Source: Bacteroidota bacterium (lineage in GTDB: Bacteria > Bacteroidota > Bacteroidia > Chitinophagales > Chitinophagaceae). Taken from it: a stretch of 64,000 nt of DNA. Of the stretch, positions 9,060 through 17,062 are shown piece by piece. The notes below the pieces were generated by a model, which was not told where the DNA came from, ran no database searches, and saw only the letters and a program-made list of their open reading frames with translations. Every line of letters begins with the position of its first letter. Position 1 is the stretch's first letter. The stretch is taken from assembly GCA_013285855.1 (NCBI GenBank), contig JABDGW010000002.1:1-64000 (forward strand). The letters are read 5' to 3'. The position numbers and the translations under genes were made by a program.

Positions 9060-9959
9060 TTATGCTTTGCAATTTTCTAAAGATGGCCTGAAGAATAAGC
9101 CAGCCCAAATTCCTTTAAAATAAATACCCGCTTTTTTTGCACCTTTTGTGGTGCCAAAACATTTAAGCATATTTTTTACATGAAAGAACAAAGCCTTGGC
9201 AAAAAATAGAGTGGAGTTATCACGACGTACTAAGTACACCGTATTTCTTATGTTGTAAAAATGTAGCGCTATTCTTCGTGGCTCTGTTTCGGTAAGTATA
9301 TCCGGTGTTTTTGGATTTGCACGTAAATGTTTTACAATGCTTTTGCCGACCATAAATGCAGGTCCGGTTTTATGAAGACGTGTAGTAAAATCAATATCAT
9401 CAGCCCAGAAATAAAAATCCCTGCAAGGCAACCCTGCAGTGTATAAATTTTTCGCATTTATAAAGAGTGAGATATAAGTTGCATTTTTTACAGCAGTAAT
9501 GGCATATTCTGCAAATTGCCCCCAAACAGGATAATTATATTTAGACATTGTATTATCAACAGCCGGGGCGTTCATAAAAACATCATCCCTGCTTATTATT
9601 TTGCTGCATAAAAAAGAAAAGTCTTTTACAATTTCTTTTGCATTCAATAATTGTTCTAATGCGTCTGTATTCGCAATGCCATCATCGTCCATCAACCATA
9701 TATAATCTGCTTTTATATCCAATGCCCGCCTTATACCTGCATAGTATGCGCCCGCACTTCCATCATTATTTTTATTGGTCACATCAAGACCACTTTGCGC
9801 ATCAAGCCAGTCTTTTGTATTATCAGTACTGCCGTTATTTATCACGATAATATCATCAGGCTGTACGCTCAGCAGGCGAATTGATGTTATGCAATCTTTA
9901 AGAATTTCTGCCCTGTTATATGTTACAATAACTACTGCTATCTTATTACCAGCCCACAT
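9060..9959 (-). CDS. glycosyltransferase family 2 (GlfT2/WbbL-like)
   Basis: A 299-residue GT-A enzyme. It shows VVIVTYNRAEIL at 9-20, INNGSTDNT at 40-48, the DDD metal motif at 91-93 in IWLMDDDG, and FWADDID at 184-190 as the catalytic-base region seen in galactofuranosyl- and rhamnosyltransferase-like members. The IWLMDDDG signature is typical of GlfT2-like family 2 proteins, but galactofuranose specificity is only a possibility. It is the first glycosyltransferase after the Wzz-like gene (70 bp gap). Cytoplasmic or peripheral on the inner membrane. Confidence 0.88.
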   Translation of the reverse strand: MWAGNKIAVVIVTYNRAEILKDCITSIRLLSVQPDDIIVINNGSTDNTKDWLDAQSGLDVTNKNNDGSAGAYYAGIRRALDIKADYIWLMDDDGIANTDALEQLLNAKEIVKDFSFLCSKIISRDDVFMNAPAVDNTMSKYNYPVWGQFAEYAITAVKNATYISLFINAKNLYTAGLPCRDFYFWADDIDFTTRLHKTGPAFMVGKSIVKHLRANPKTPDILTETEPRRIALHFYNIRNTVYLVRRDNSTLFFAKALFFHVKNMLKCFGTTKGAKKAGIYFKGIWAGLFFRPSLENCKA

Positions 9960-10029
9960 ACTTACTTGTTGATTCTAAAGTAACCGGCCAATCTTTTAAT
10001 TTCCGGTAAAGAATTATAAATGATGTTGA

Positions 10030-11064
10030 TCAGAGTTCGTCGTTATATTTCTTTATCACCAAAAAGCCTGCTGTAATAATGCAGCCAATAATCCCACCTA
10101 ATATCAAATAAATGAGCTTGCTTTTTGTTTCGCTTACTAATGGAAGTACAGGTTCGTCAATGATCTGGTAAAGAGGTGTTTCTTTTTGAAGGGTGATCTT
10201 TGCTATCTCAAGATTTTTAATTACCTCGCCATAAGCTGTGCCCAGCACTTGCGCCTGTGCCTGGTTTTGCTGAGATGCTGATCGTTGAACCTGGTAAGCG
10301 GGGTTTAAATTATAAACGGCATCGCTGGCTGATTCTGCGTTAGTAATAGCACCCTGAAGCAATCGTCTTAAACTGTCTGCTTCATGATTGAGCATATTTA
10401 AATTGTCTTTGGATGTTTTTGTCTTTGTATCAATGTAGAAGGCGGAAGTAGCGTCAACAATATATTTTGTGAGATAATAAGAAAAAGTTTCGTTTTTTGA
10501 GATTGTTGTAACCTCGTACACTGCCTTGCTTGCATCCGGTTCATCAACAGTTAAATAATCAGTTGAAACCTTAACATATACGTCTCTGAATAAACTATCC
10601 TGTACCGGCGATAAAGCATTTAAAGAGTCAGGAAAAGGAAAAGCAGCAGCTGTTCTTTGATTTTTCTTCCAGCCTTCAGGCAGGTTGTTGAAAGCGCAAT
10701 AAATGTTTAATAAGGTGCTGTCTCTATTCGGGGGCTTTTTCATCATCGCCTCCTGTATCATGCGGCGCGATTTCATCAATGCAATAATATTATCCCCGGT
10801 AAAAATATCGTTGCCGCCACCACTTAAGTCAATACCGAATTGATTAGCTAAACCAAGTAGTTGTCCACCTGATTCAGAAGAGTTCGCAAGCACAAAGTTT
10901 GATGTGGCAGTATACACAGGTTTGGATATAAATGCGTATAAAATTCCGAGGCTGGCAAATACAATTCCAATAATCAAAAAATATAGCCATTTAGACCAGA
11001 AGTATCTTATCCAGCTTTTAATGATGACTATTACATATTTGATTGAAATTTCTTTTTGTTCCAT
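10030..11064 (-). CDS. Wzz/GumC-like polysaccharide chain-length protein (no kinase domain)
   Basis: A 344-residue polysaccharide co-polymerase. It has an N-terminal membrane segment at about 23-45 (LYFLIIGIVFASLGILYAFI), a periplasmic domain opening with KPVYTATSNFVL, a Gln/Ala-rich helical stretch near 250-270, and a second membrane segment near 315-336. The C-terminus ends shortly after the second segment, so there is no fused tyrosine-kinase domain, unlike many family members from related bacteria. Such proteins set chain length and couple the polymerase to the outer-membrane exporter. The exporter gene lies 33 bp upstream, the usual gene order. Confidence 0.88.
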   Translation of the reverse strand: MEQKEISIKYVIVIIKSWIRYFWSKWLYFLIIGIVFASLGILYAFISKPVYTATSNFVLANSSESGGQLLGLANQFGIDLSGGGNDIFTGDNIIALMKSRRMIQEAMMKKPPNRDSTLLNIYCAFNNLPEGWKKNQRTAAAFPFPDSLNALSPVQDSLFRDVYVKVSTDYLTVDEPDASKAVYEVTTISKNETFSYYLTKYIVDATSAFYIDTKTKTSKDNLNMLNHEADSLRRLLQGAITNAESASDAVYNLNPAYQVQRSASQQNQAQAQVLGTAYGEVIKNLEIAKITLQKETPLYQIIDEPVLPLVSETKSKLIYLILGGIIGCIITAGFLVIKKYNDEL

Positions 11065-11097
11065 TGAATTTTGAACTTGATAATTTGATCTTAAAAA

Positions 11098-13569
11098 TCA
11101 ATAATGAAGAATGGCTATAACCACACCTGCAAGTGAAGCGATAGCACTTGCAAGACCGATAAATTCCGCAGTCGAGATCTTTTGTTTTTCTTCTTTTTCA
11201 GGAACTACTATTTCAGAACCGGGTTTTATATCAGGCCTGTTTTTGAAAAATAAAAATCCACGTGTTGTGGCTGCTCTTCCATTTGCATATACAACGTATG
11301 TTTTACTTTTTCTGCCATTTTCAGCTATACCGCCGGCAGAAGAAATATAATCATGTATATTATATTTTTCGTTATAAGGAATTTGTGTGGGGAATAACAC
11401 GCTTCCGCTTATTCTAACCTGTGCATTATATTTTGGAACGATTAGTTCATCACCGGATATCAGCACCACATCCTCCGGAGAGCCCGGCGCTGAAAGTATC
11501 TTAGTTATATTAAGGGGAATTTGGTCTGATTGTTTTTGAACAGATTGTTGAACAAGGTTACTTGAATCATTAAGCTGGCTCTGAATATTTGAAATCACCT
11601 GTTGTTTTGCCTGCGCTGTTTCATCGCTAACATTAAGGCGTTTTATATACGCACCTTCCAGATAAGCTTCCGGAGTAAAACCACCCGCACGCTTTATTAT
11701 ATTGCTTACCCTTTCTTCACGCTTTTCTAAAACGTAAGGACCCGGATATTGCAATTCACCTGAAACGGTAATAGATTGAAATGCTACAAAACCAGGCTTG
11801 CGTTTTACAGTTATAAGATCAGAAGGTTGCAGGTAAACATTGTTCTGTGTAGCTGAAATATCAGTAATATCTTTTACTTCTATTATCATGCTTGCTCTTA
11901 CATCCTGCGCTGTAAGCGAATCCCTTCTCATCAATCTTGCTACTTCAATTCTTTGAGGAAAAGCAGCATCGGTAAACCCGCCGGCCTGAAGAATTACATC
12001 TTTCAGCGTTAAACTGTCTCTGTATTCATAATAGCCCGGATTTCTTACTTCACCCAAAACAGAAATATAATATTGATCTTTTAAATCGAATATGGAAGAT
12101 ACTACCACCGAGTCTTCCCTCTTTAATAAAATACTTTTTTGCTGAATGGTATCAGAAGGAGTAAACGAAAGCATTTCTTTTGAAAGATTATCCTTAAGCC
12201 TGAATACCTGCGCACGTTGCATAAATGCATCTTCTCTGAAACCATCTGCTTTATTAATGAGATCTCTTAACGTCATGCCATCAGTTAATTCATATATTCC
12301 TTCCCTGTAAACAGCGCCGGTTAATGTTATCCTGTTTGTGAACCTGTTCAGCACTTTACTTACGATAACGCTATCGCCGCTTTGCATTTTATAGTTACCA
12401 AAATCTGTAGCACTTACATCTTTTACACTTAATTCTTTACCGGTAAACTGCACAATTTTAACCGAAGATGTATAAGCGCTATCCGCGAACCCTGAACTGT
12501 ATGTAAGCAAATCCTGCAACGTTTCGTCAGGCAACATTTCAAAAATGCCGGGCCTTTTTACATAACCATCTATGATCACTTTTATTTTATAAGCGGGTAT
12601 TCTTATCACATCATTATTCTGTAATGTGATGTTATCGCTTTGATCTCCGTTTACAAGAAACCTGTACAAATCAATATTTTTGAAAACCTTATTGTTTCTT
12701 ATTAATTGTATTTGCCTGAAGCTGCCAAATTGAGAAGGACCACCCGCAACAAACAATGCATTAAAGGCAGTAGCAAGAGATGGAACTGTATAATTGCCGG
12801 GCTTATTACTTCCTGTAACTGTGATAGCAATGCTTTTTATCTGACCAATGGTTATACTTAGTTTGGATGCGCCTGTACGTAAAGTGCTATATGCCGTACG
12901 GCCCATTAAAGAGGTTATCTTTTGTGTGGCATTTTCTATAGTAGTACCAGAAACCTGTAACCGCCCAACATTAGGAATAATGATATTTCCTTCCGGGGAA
13001 ACTGTAACAGGAATATCTATTTCCTGTACTCCATATACAGAAATATTAAGCTGGTCGCCCGGGCCAATTATATAATTTAAAGGAGTTGCAACAGATATAT
13101 TGGGCTGAAAATTCAGCGTGGAATTATTGAATAGTTCTGAACCAAATATCCGCGGATTTATAAGTGGCCTTCGATTAGTTGTATCATTACCATATAACTG
13201 GTTAAAGCCTGTATCCTGTAAATTGTTTCTGTAAGCAGGCTGAGTATTTGCAGGATTATTATAATTATTCTGTGTAGATGTAGAAGTTCCGGCAGTGGCT
13301 AATTGCTGTAATCTTACCCGTAATTTCTGTACTTCGGTTATCGGCATTCCTTTTGCAATTGCGATTTGCTCAGCCTGTTGTTCTGTTAATCCTGAAGCAT
13401 CTAACTGCTTTTTGAATTTTAAAATATCTGCGTCGGATATTTTATCAACTTTAATAGAACTCAGGTCGTAATTGCGTAAAAGATCCTGTGCTTTTGTATG
13501 CACAGCGATGCATAAAAAAAACAATACGGCAGCAAAAATTCTAAGGATTATTTTTTTAAACATTAACAT
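11098..13569 (-). CDS. SLBB-domain polysaccharide export protein (Wza-like)
   Basis: An 823-residue envelope protein with a signal peptide (about 1-28, hydrophobic core then HTKAQ). A polysaccharide-export domain begins at YIIGPGDQLNISVYG near residue 165. About six SLBB repeats follow, each with a G-x-V-x-x-P-G core, for example DGYVKRPGIFE, TGAVYREGIYE, LGEVRNPGYYE and SGELQYPGPYV. A hydrophobic helix closes the C-terminus. The family forms the outer-membrane/periplasmic conduit for exopolysaccharide; extra SLBB repeats are common in Bacteroidota. It is the first gene after the leader at 13581-13760 and is followed by the Wzz-like gene. ATG at 13569 was chosen because the signal peptide begins there; a second ATG two codons in is equally good. 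Confidence 0.92.
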   Translation of the reverse strand: MLMFKKIILRIFAAVLFFLCIAVHTKAQDLLRNYDLSSIKVDKISDADILKFKKQLDASGLTEQQAEQIAIAKGMPITEVQKLRVRLQQLATAGTSTSTQNNYNNPANTQPAYRNNLQDTGFNQLYGNDTTNRRPLINPRIFGSELFNNSTLNFQPNISVATPLNYIIGPGDQLNISVYGVQEIDIPVTVSPEGNIIIPNVGRLQVSGTTIENATQKITSLMGRTAYSTLRTGASKLSITIGQIKSIAITVTGSNKPGNYTVPSLATAFNALFVAGGPSQFGSFRQIQLIRNNKVFKNIDLYRFLVNGDQSDNITLQNNDVIRIPAYKIKVIIDGYVKRPGIFEMLPDETLQDLLTYSSGFADSAYTSSVKIVQFTGKELSVKDVSATDFGNYKMQSGDSVIVSKVLNRFTNRITLTGAVYREGIYELTDGMTLRDLINKADGFREDAFMQRAQVFRLKDNLSKEMLSFTPSDTIQQKSILLKREDSVVVSSIFDLKDQYYISVLGEVRNPGYYEYRDSLTLKDVILQAGGFTDAAFPQRIEVARLMRRDSLTAQDVRASMIIEVKDITDISATQNNVYLQPSDLITVKRKPGFVAFQSITVSGELQYPGPYVLEKREERVSNIIKRAGGFTPEAYLEGAYIKRLNVSDETAQAKQQVISNIQSQLNDSSNLVQQSVQKQSDQIPLNITKILSAPGSPEDVVLISGDELIVPKYNAQVRISGSVLFPTQIPYNEKYNIHDYISSAGGIAENGRKSKTYVVYANGRAATTRGFLFFKNRPDIKPGSEIVVPEKEEKQKISTAEFIGLASAIASLAGVVIAILHY

Positions 13570-13580
13570 AAAATCTAAAA

Positions 13581-13760
13581 ATGTAAATATATAGCTTCGC
13601 CCTCTGAGTCACATGTAAAATAAAAAAACCTTCATGCAAACAGAAGGTTACAATCTTATAAAAACAATATGCTCATTAATAAGAATAGGGCCGCAAATAT
13701 AGTAATTTTAACCCCCCATGTTAAATTCAGAAAAAAGCTTTATCGTATTTAAAATCATTG
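13581..13760 (-). promoter_or_regulatory. Leader R1 of the export operon: TATATTTG box plus attenuator-like hairpin
   Basis: On the minus strand the order is a TATATTTG box (13701-13694), about 45 nt, a hairpin with a U-run (13649-13622), a conserved stretch containing GTGACTCAGAGGGC, then the export-gene ATG at 13569. The same order and about 180 bp of similar sequence recur at 16121-16294. A -7 box upstream of a terminator inside the leader suggests attenuation or processive antitermination. I see no good -33 TTG, so the promoter call is moderate. Confidence 0.6.
13622..13649 (-). terminator. intrinsic terminator/attenuator in leader R1
   Basis: The minus strand reads AACCTTC, a nine-base loop, GAAGGTT and then a run of T. 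It lies between the putative promoter box and the export gene. It could instead be the 3' terminator of the flippase transcript, which ends at 13818. Confidence 0.65.
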
Positions 13761-13817
13761 TCTAGGATTTGGTATAATTACTCAATTAAAAAATGTCAAC
13801 ATGCAGAATAAAGCAGT

Positions 13818-15143
13818 TTAATTTTTACTAAAAAGATTTAAACTTTTAACTGCTGTTTTATAATATTTAATAGTAAGAACATTCTTATCAATTAATCTAT
13901 AGCCCTTTTTTCGCAAAACATAAAACTGAGATGTTGAAACTATGCATTCAGATAATGTCCATATAAAAGCTGTGCCCATAGCGCCAAATTGAGGCACAAA
14001 AATAAATGTAAGTATAAGGCTGATCACAGATACAATTATTTGGATTCTTACATATATTACATCCATACCCATTGTTAACATGGCATTCACACCAAAAAAA
14101 TAACCATAAAACACAAAGAATAAACCTACATTAAGAATAAGAAAAATTGGAATACTGGAGGTAAACTTCGAACCATACAAAAGTTTTATAATTATCGGCC
14201 CCAACACTTCACTTGCCAGGAATATGAAAAATGTAAACATAATAAACAAGGGCAAATAATTTTTTAGCAGATTTATTCCTTTCTCATGTGCTTCACTGAA
14301 TGCCTTAACCGTTATAGGGAACAGTGCCTGATTAATAGGCATTATAATAACACTTCTTAAAATATCAATTAATTTTTGTGCTGAAGTATAGTAACCAACT
14401 TGAGTAATTGGCATAAAATATCCTAAAATTATAATACCTGTAGTTGTGTAAACAGAAGTAATTACATTGGAAAAAAATAATACACGATCATTCTTTATTA
14501 TAATAACTAACTGCTTTATGCTTACCCAATACAATTTTAATCTATACCTTTTCTTTGCCCATGTAAACGATAAAAGAGCAATTACCAAAGAAACACAGTT
14601 GCCAATGAAAGCATATTTCAGGTAATCACTTTCTTTCCTGATAAAAAACACAACAAATACTGTGATAACTATCCTTGGAATTAGATTTAGAAGGGCCACT
14701 AATTTTAATTCCTGTTTGGCTTGAAAAAGCCAGTTTTGTGTAAATAATGCGCCGACGCAGCTTAAATAAGAAAACCACGCTAAAGTATTTTCATTACGAA
14801 CCGGTGTAAAATATTTTATGGAAACAAAAAAAAACGTTGTAGAAATAATAAATAATAATAGCTGTGCAAAAAATACTTCTGAAAATACCTTATCAACAAA
14901 ATATGAATTATTAGGATCCCGTGCTATTCTTCTTGTTCCTGTAATATTAAAACTATATGATACAAAAAGTGAAAAATAACTAACGAATGAAGCCATATAA
15001 TTGATAATGCCAATCTTCTCTGGCCCTAATGCCCTTGCAACTATTGGAATTGTAATTATAGGAAATAAATAGTTGGAAATATTTACAATCCCTAAAGACG
15101 CTATATTCCCAATAAATTTATTTTTTATTGCCTTTTTAAACAT
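13818..15143 (-). CDS. oligosaccharide flippase (Wzx-like, MOP superfamily)
   Basis: A 441-residue polytopic membrane protein with roughly twelve or more hydrophobic helices. The N-terminus has the flippase pattern NIASLGIVNISNYLFPIITIPIVARALGPEKIG, typical of polysaccharide-biosynthesis MOP proteins. It would move undecaprenyl-linked repeat units across the inner membrane. It follows a family 2 glycosyltransferase by 32 bp, and the pair forms a separate module bounded by the two repeated leaders (R2 upstream, R1 downstream). A strongly hydrophilic active site is not expected, so the call rests on topology and the N-terminal motif. Confidence 0.88.
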   Translation of the reverse strand: MFKKAIKNKFIGNIASLGIVNISNYLFPIITIPIVARALGPEKIGIINYMASFVSYFSLFVSYSFNITGTRRIARDPNNSYFVDKVFSEVFFAQLLLFIISTTFFFVSIKYFTPVRNENTLAWFSYLSCVGALFTQNWLFQAKQELKLVALLNLIPRIVITVFVVFFIRKESDYLKYAFIGNCVSLVIALLSFTWAKKRYRLKLYWVSIKQLVIIIKNDRVLFFSNVITSVYTTTGIIILGYFMPITQVGYYTSAQKLIDILRSVIIMPINQALFPITVKAFSEAHEKGINLLKNYLPLFIMFTFFIFLASEVLGPIIIKLLYGSKFTSSIPIFLILNVGLFFVFYGYFFGVNAMLTMGMDVIYVRIQIIVSVISLILTFIFVPQFGAMGTAFIWTLSECIVSTSQFYVLRKKGYRLIDKNVLTIKYYKTAVKSLNLFSKN

Positions 15144-15175
15144 TCGTATTTAATGCTGACATAGCATTGAGTTTA

Positions 15176-16045
15176 TTAATTTCTTAATCTATACGCGATT
15201 TTTCTTTTTAGTGTAACGAAATAGCTAAACCATTTCTTTTTAATGCCCGGATCCAACATTTCTTTCAGGTTTTTTTCAACGAAATTCAAATATAAAGGGA
15301 ACTCATTCAACTTACTTCTTTCATTCACTCTTGTGGCCTGTAAAAAATGTACTCTAAAGTTTACGAGGTGTTTTTCCAAAAAAACAAAATCAAAGTTTTT
15401 TAACGCTCTGTACCAAAATTCATAATCAATAAATTGTTTACCGGATGTGTTGTATAATCCTGTCTTTTCAAATACAATTCTGTCAATCAAACCAACAATC
15501 GGTTCCCCGATTTTATTATAAGGCTGTTCTAAAAAACGCTTGTCGCTAAAAATTGATTTTGTAATTATTTTATAATTATTTCTTTCATGTATGCTAATAT
15601 TCTTTTGCAAATCGCCAAACACACTTAACCATCTTTTCAAATCATCATTGTTTTGATAATTGCCATCAACAATAATATTTCTTTTGCAAACACAAATTTT
15701 CTCATTGGATTGCTCAATAGCAAAAAGCATTTCTTCTATACAGGATGGTTCCATAAAATCATCCTGGAAAATAAATTTTATATATTTTCCATTTGAATGT
15801 AGAATACAGTTATTCCAATTGGCGCCAATGCCACCAGGCGAATGATTGTAAATAATTACAGGAAATGCTGCTTCAGATTTAAAGCTTTCTGCAATTGCCA
15901 GTGTTTCATCGGTGGAGTTATCATCACTTATAATCAGCTCTATATTTTTGTAAGTTTGATCAGCAACTGATGCCAATGTTTCTCTTAAATAGCGGGCGCC
16001 ATTAAATGTTGGAATGCATACAGAAATAAGCGCTTCATGATTCAT
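15176..16045 (-). CDS. glycosyltransferase family 2
   Basis: A 289-residue GT-A enzyme starting at ATG 16045 (MNHEALISVCIPTFNG). Motifs are IISDDNSTDET at 38-48 and FQDDFMEP at 93-100, the latter binding the metal and donor nucleotide. The frame stays open 36 codons upstream to 16153, but those codons run into the repeated leader sequence (the GTGACTCAGAGGGC block), so the longer start is rejected. The gene heads a two-gene module with the flippase. The acceptor-side half is less conserved, and the sugar is unknown. Confidence 0.87.
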   Translation of the reverse strand: MNHEALISVCIPTFNGARYLRETLASVADQTYKNIELIISDDNSTDETLAIAESFKSEAAFPVIIYNHSPGGIGANWNNCILHSNGKYIKFIFQDDFMEPSCIEEMLFAIEQSNEKICVCKRNIIVDGNYQNNDDLKRWLSVFGDLQKNISIHERNNYKIITKSIFSDKRFLEQPYNKIGEPIVGLIDRIVFEKTGLYNTSGKQFIDYEFWYRALKNFDFVFLEKHLVNFRVHFLQATRVNERSKLNEFPLYLNFVEKNLKEMLDPGIKKKWFSYFVTLKRKIAYRLRN

Positions 16046-16120
16046 TTCAAAACAAATATTTATTGCAGCATTTAAATTTAATGGCTTGTAAAATAGATCA
16101 GAGATGAACGGTTGTCTTAA

Positions 16121-16294
16121 GGTGTAACTAAATAGCTTTGCCCTCTGAGTCACATTTTAAAATAAAAAAACCTTCGTGCATTTAGAAGGTTTTTTTATAA
16201 CAACAATGCGTTCATTATTCAAAAGAAATACGGGCGCAAATATAGCAATATTAAAACTGCTTTAATAAGTCGGCGATGCTTAACTTATTTAAAA
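16121..16294 (-). promoter_or_regulatory. Leader R2 upstream of the glycosyltransferase/flippase pair
   Basis: Second copy of the polysaccharide-locus leader. On the minus strand TATATTTG lies at 16244-16237, the hairpin with U-run at 16196-16164 and the conserved GTGACTCAGAGGGC block at about 16155-16142. Similarity to 13581-13760 continues to a shared TATTTAAAATCATT stretch at the far end. Spacing between box, hairpin and block is nearly the same in both copies. Confidence 0.6.
16164..16196 (-). terminator. intrinsic terminator/attenuator in leader R2
   Basis: Twelve-base stem AAAAAAACCTTC / GAAGGTTTTTTT with a nine-base loop, able to terminate on either strand. It sits about 40 nt after the TATATTTG box on the minus strand. 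It might alternatively terminate the uridylyltransferase transcript that ends at 16295. Confidence 0.7.
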
Positions 16295-17062
16295 TCATTT
16301 ATTAAAAAGGATGGCAGCCTGTTGTAAATTTTCTAGTTTTCCCACATCAATAAATTTTGCATCAGAATGATCAAACGATAAAATTTTGCTTTCTGCACAT
16401 AAAGAAAGATACGCATCAACCATAGAGAATTTTGTTTCGCTTTGCTGCATTAGTGAAAATATTTTCGTGCTGATAACATGTATCCCACTGAATGCTTTTG
16501 CCATTAAATTTTCTTCATTCCGCACGATTTTTTCTTCACCTGTTTTTACATTCTTCCATCCACACAAAATATTTTCTTTATTAAATAAAAAATAGCGCGA
16601 TGTTTCTCTTTTACTTGTTGCCAATGTTGCCAGCGGGTTATTCTTTTTATGAAATGAGATCATTTCATTTAATGGCAAATCGGTAAGTATATCAACATTC
16701 ATCAAAACAAAATCTTCTTCATCTTTAAAAAAACAACCAGCACGTTTTAAGCCACCGCCGGTTTCAAGAATCGCATCTGTTTCGTCAGAAATATTTATGT
16801 TGCTGCCCCAGCCATTATTTGTTTGTATTGAGTGAATTATTTGTTCTGCAAAATGATGCACGTTTATGATCACTTCATAAATGCCAAATTGCTGCAGGTA
16901 TTCAATATTATATTGCAATAAAGTTTTGCCATTTACTTCAGCCAATGCTTTTGGATGGTGATCTGTAAAAGGTTTTAGACGAGTACCAAAACCTGCCGCT
17001 AATAACATTGCTTTGCCCCCTTGCCCCCTAAAGGGGGAATTATTAAGCGAATCAATATTCAT
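16295..17062 (-). CDS. nucleotidyltransferase, MurU/RmlA-like (sugar-1-phosphate uridylyltransferase)
   Basis: A 255-residue nucleotidyltransferase with the signature MLLAAGFGTRLKPFTDHHPKAL at about 19-40, including the G-x-G-x-R-L phosphate loop and downstream Lys. VLMNVDILTDLPL near 118 supplies the metal-binding Asp. It pairs with the upstream kinase-RapZ fusion, matching the AmgK/MurU arrangement that converts N-acetylmuramate to UDP-MurNAc in cell-wall recycling; other hexose substrates are possible. ATG 17062 overlaps the upstream stop as TAATG. Residues 8-17 (NSPFRGQGGK) are encoded by a CCCCTAAAGGGG repeat, so the ancestral start was probably at the KAMLLAAG segment near 17014. An internal ATG exists at 17008. 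Confidence 0.85.
   Translation of the reverse strand: MNIDSLNNSPFRGQGGKAMLLAAGFGTRLKPFTDHHPKALAEVNGKTLLQYNIEYLQQFGIYEVIINVHHFAEQIIHSIQTNNGWGSNINISDETDAILETGGGLKRAGCFFKDEEDFVLMNVDILTDLPLNEMISFHKKNNPLATLATSKRETSRYFLFNKENILCGWKNVKTGEEKIVRNEENLMAKAFSGIHVISTKIFSLMQQSETKFSMVDAYLSLCAESKILSFDHSDAKFIDVGKLENLQQAAILFNK
17015..17041. repeat. CCCCTAAAGGGG-type element, copy 1
   Basis: GC-rich palindromic element with the core CCCCCTAAAGGGGG preceded by CCCCCTTG. An inverted copy lies at 17094-17119. Here it is translated as the N-terminal part of the uridylyltransferase. Confidence 0.75.

Noticed and set aside
16046..16153. 36-codon N-terminal extension of the glycosyltransferase at 15176-16045
   Set aside because: It is coded by the repeated leader block (GTGACTCAGAGGGC), also found at 13581-13760, and does not resemble the family N-terminus, which begins at ATG 16045.
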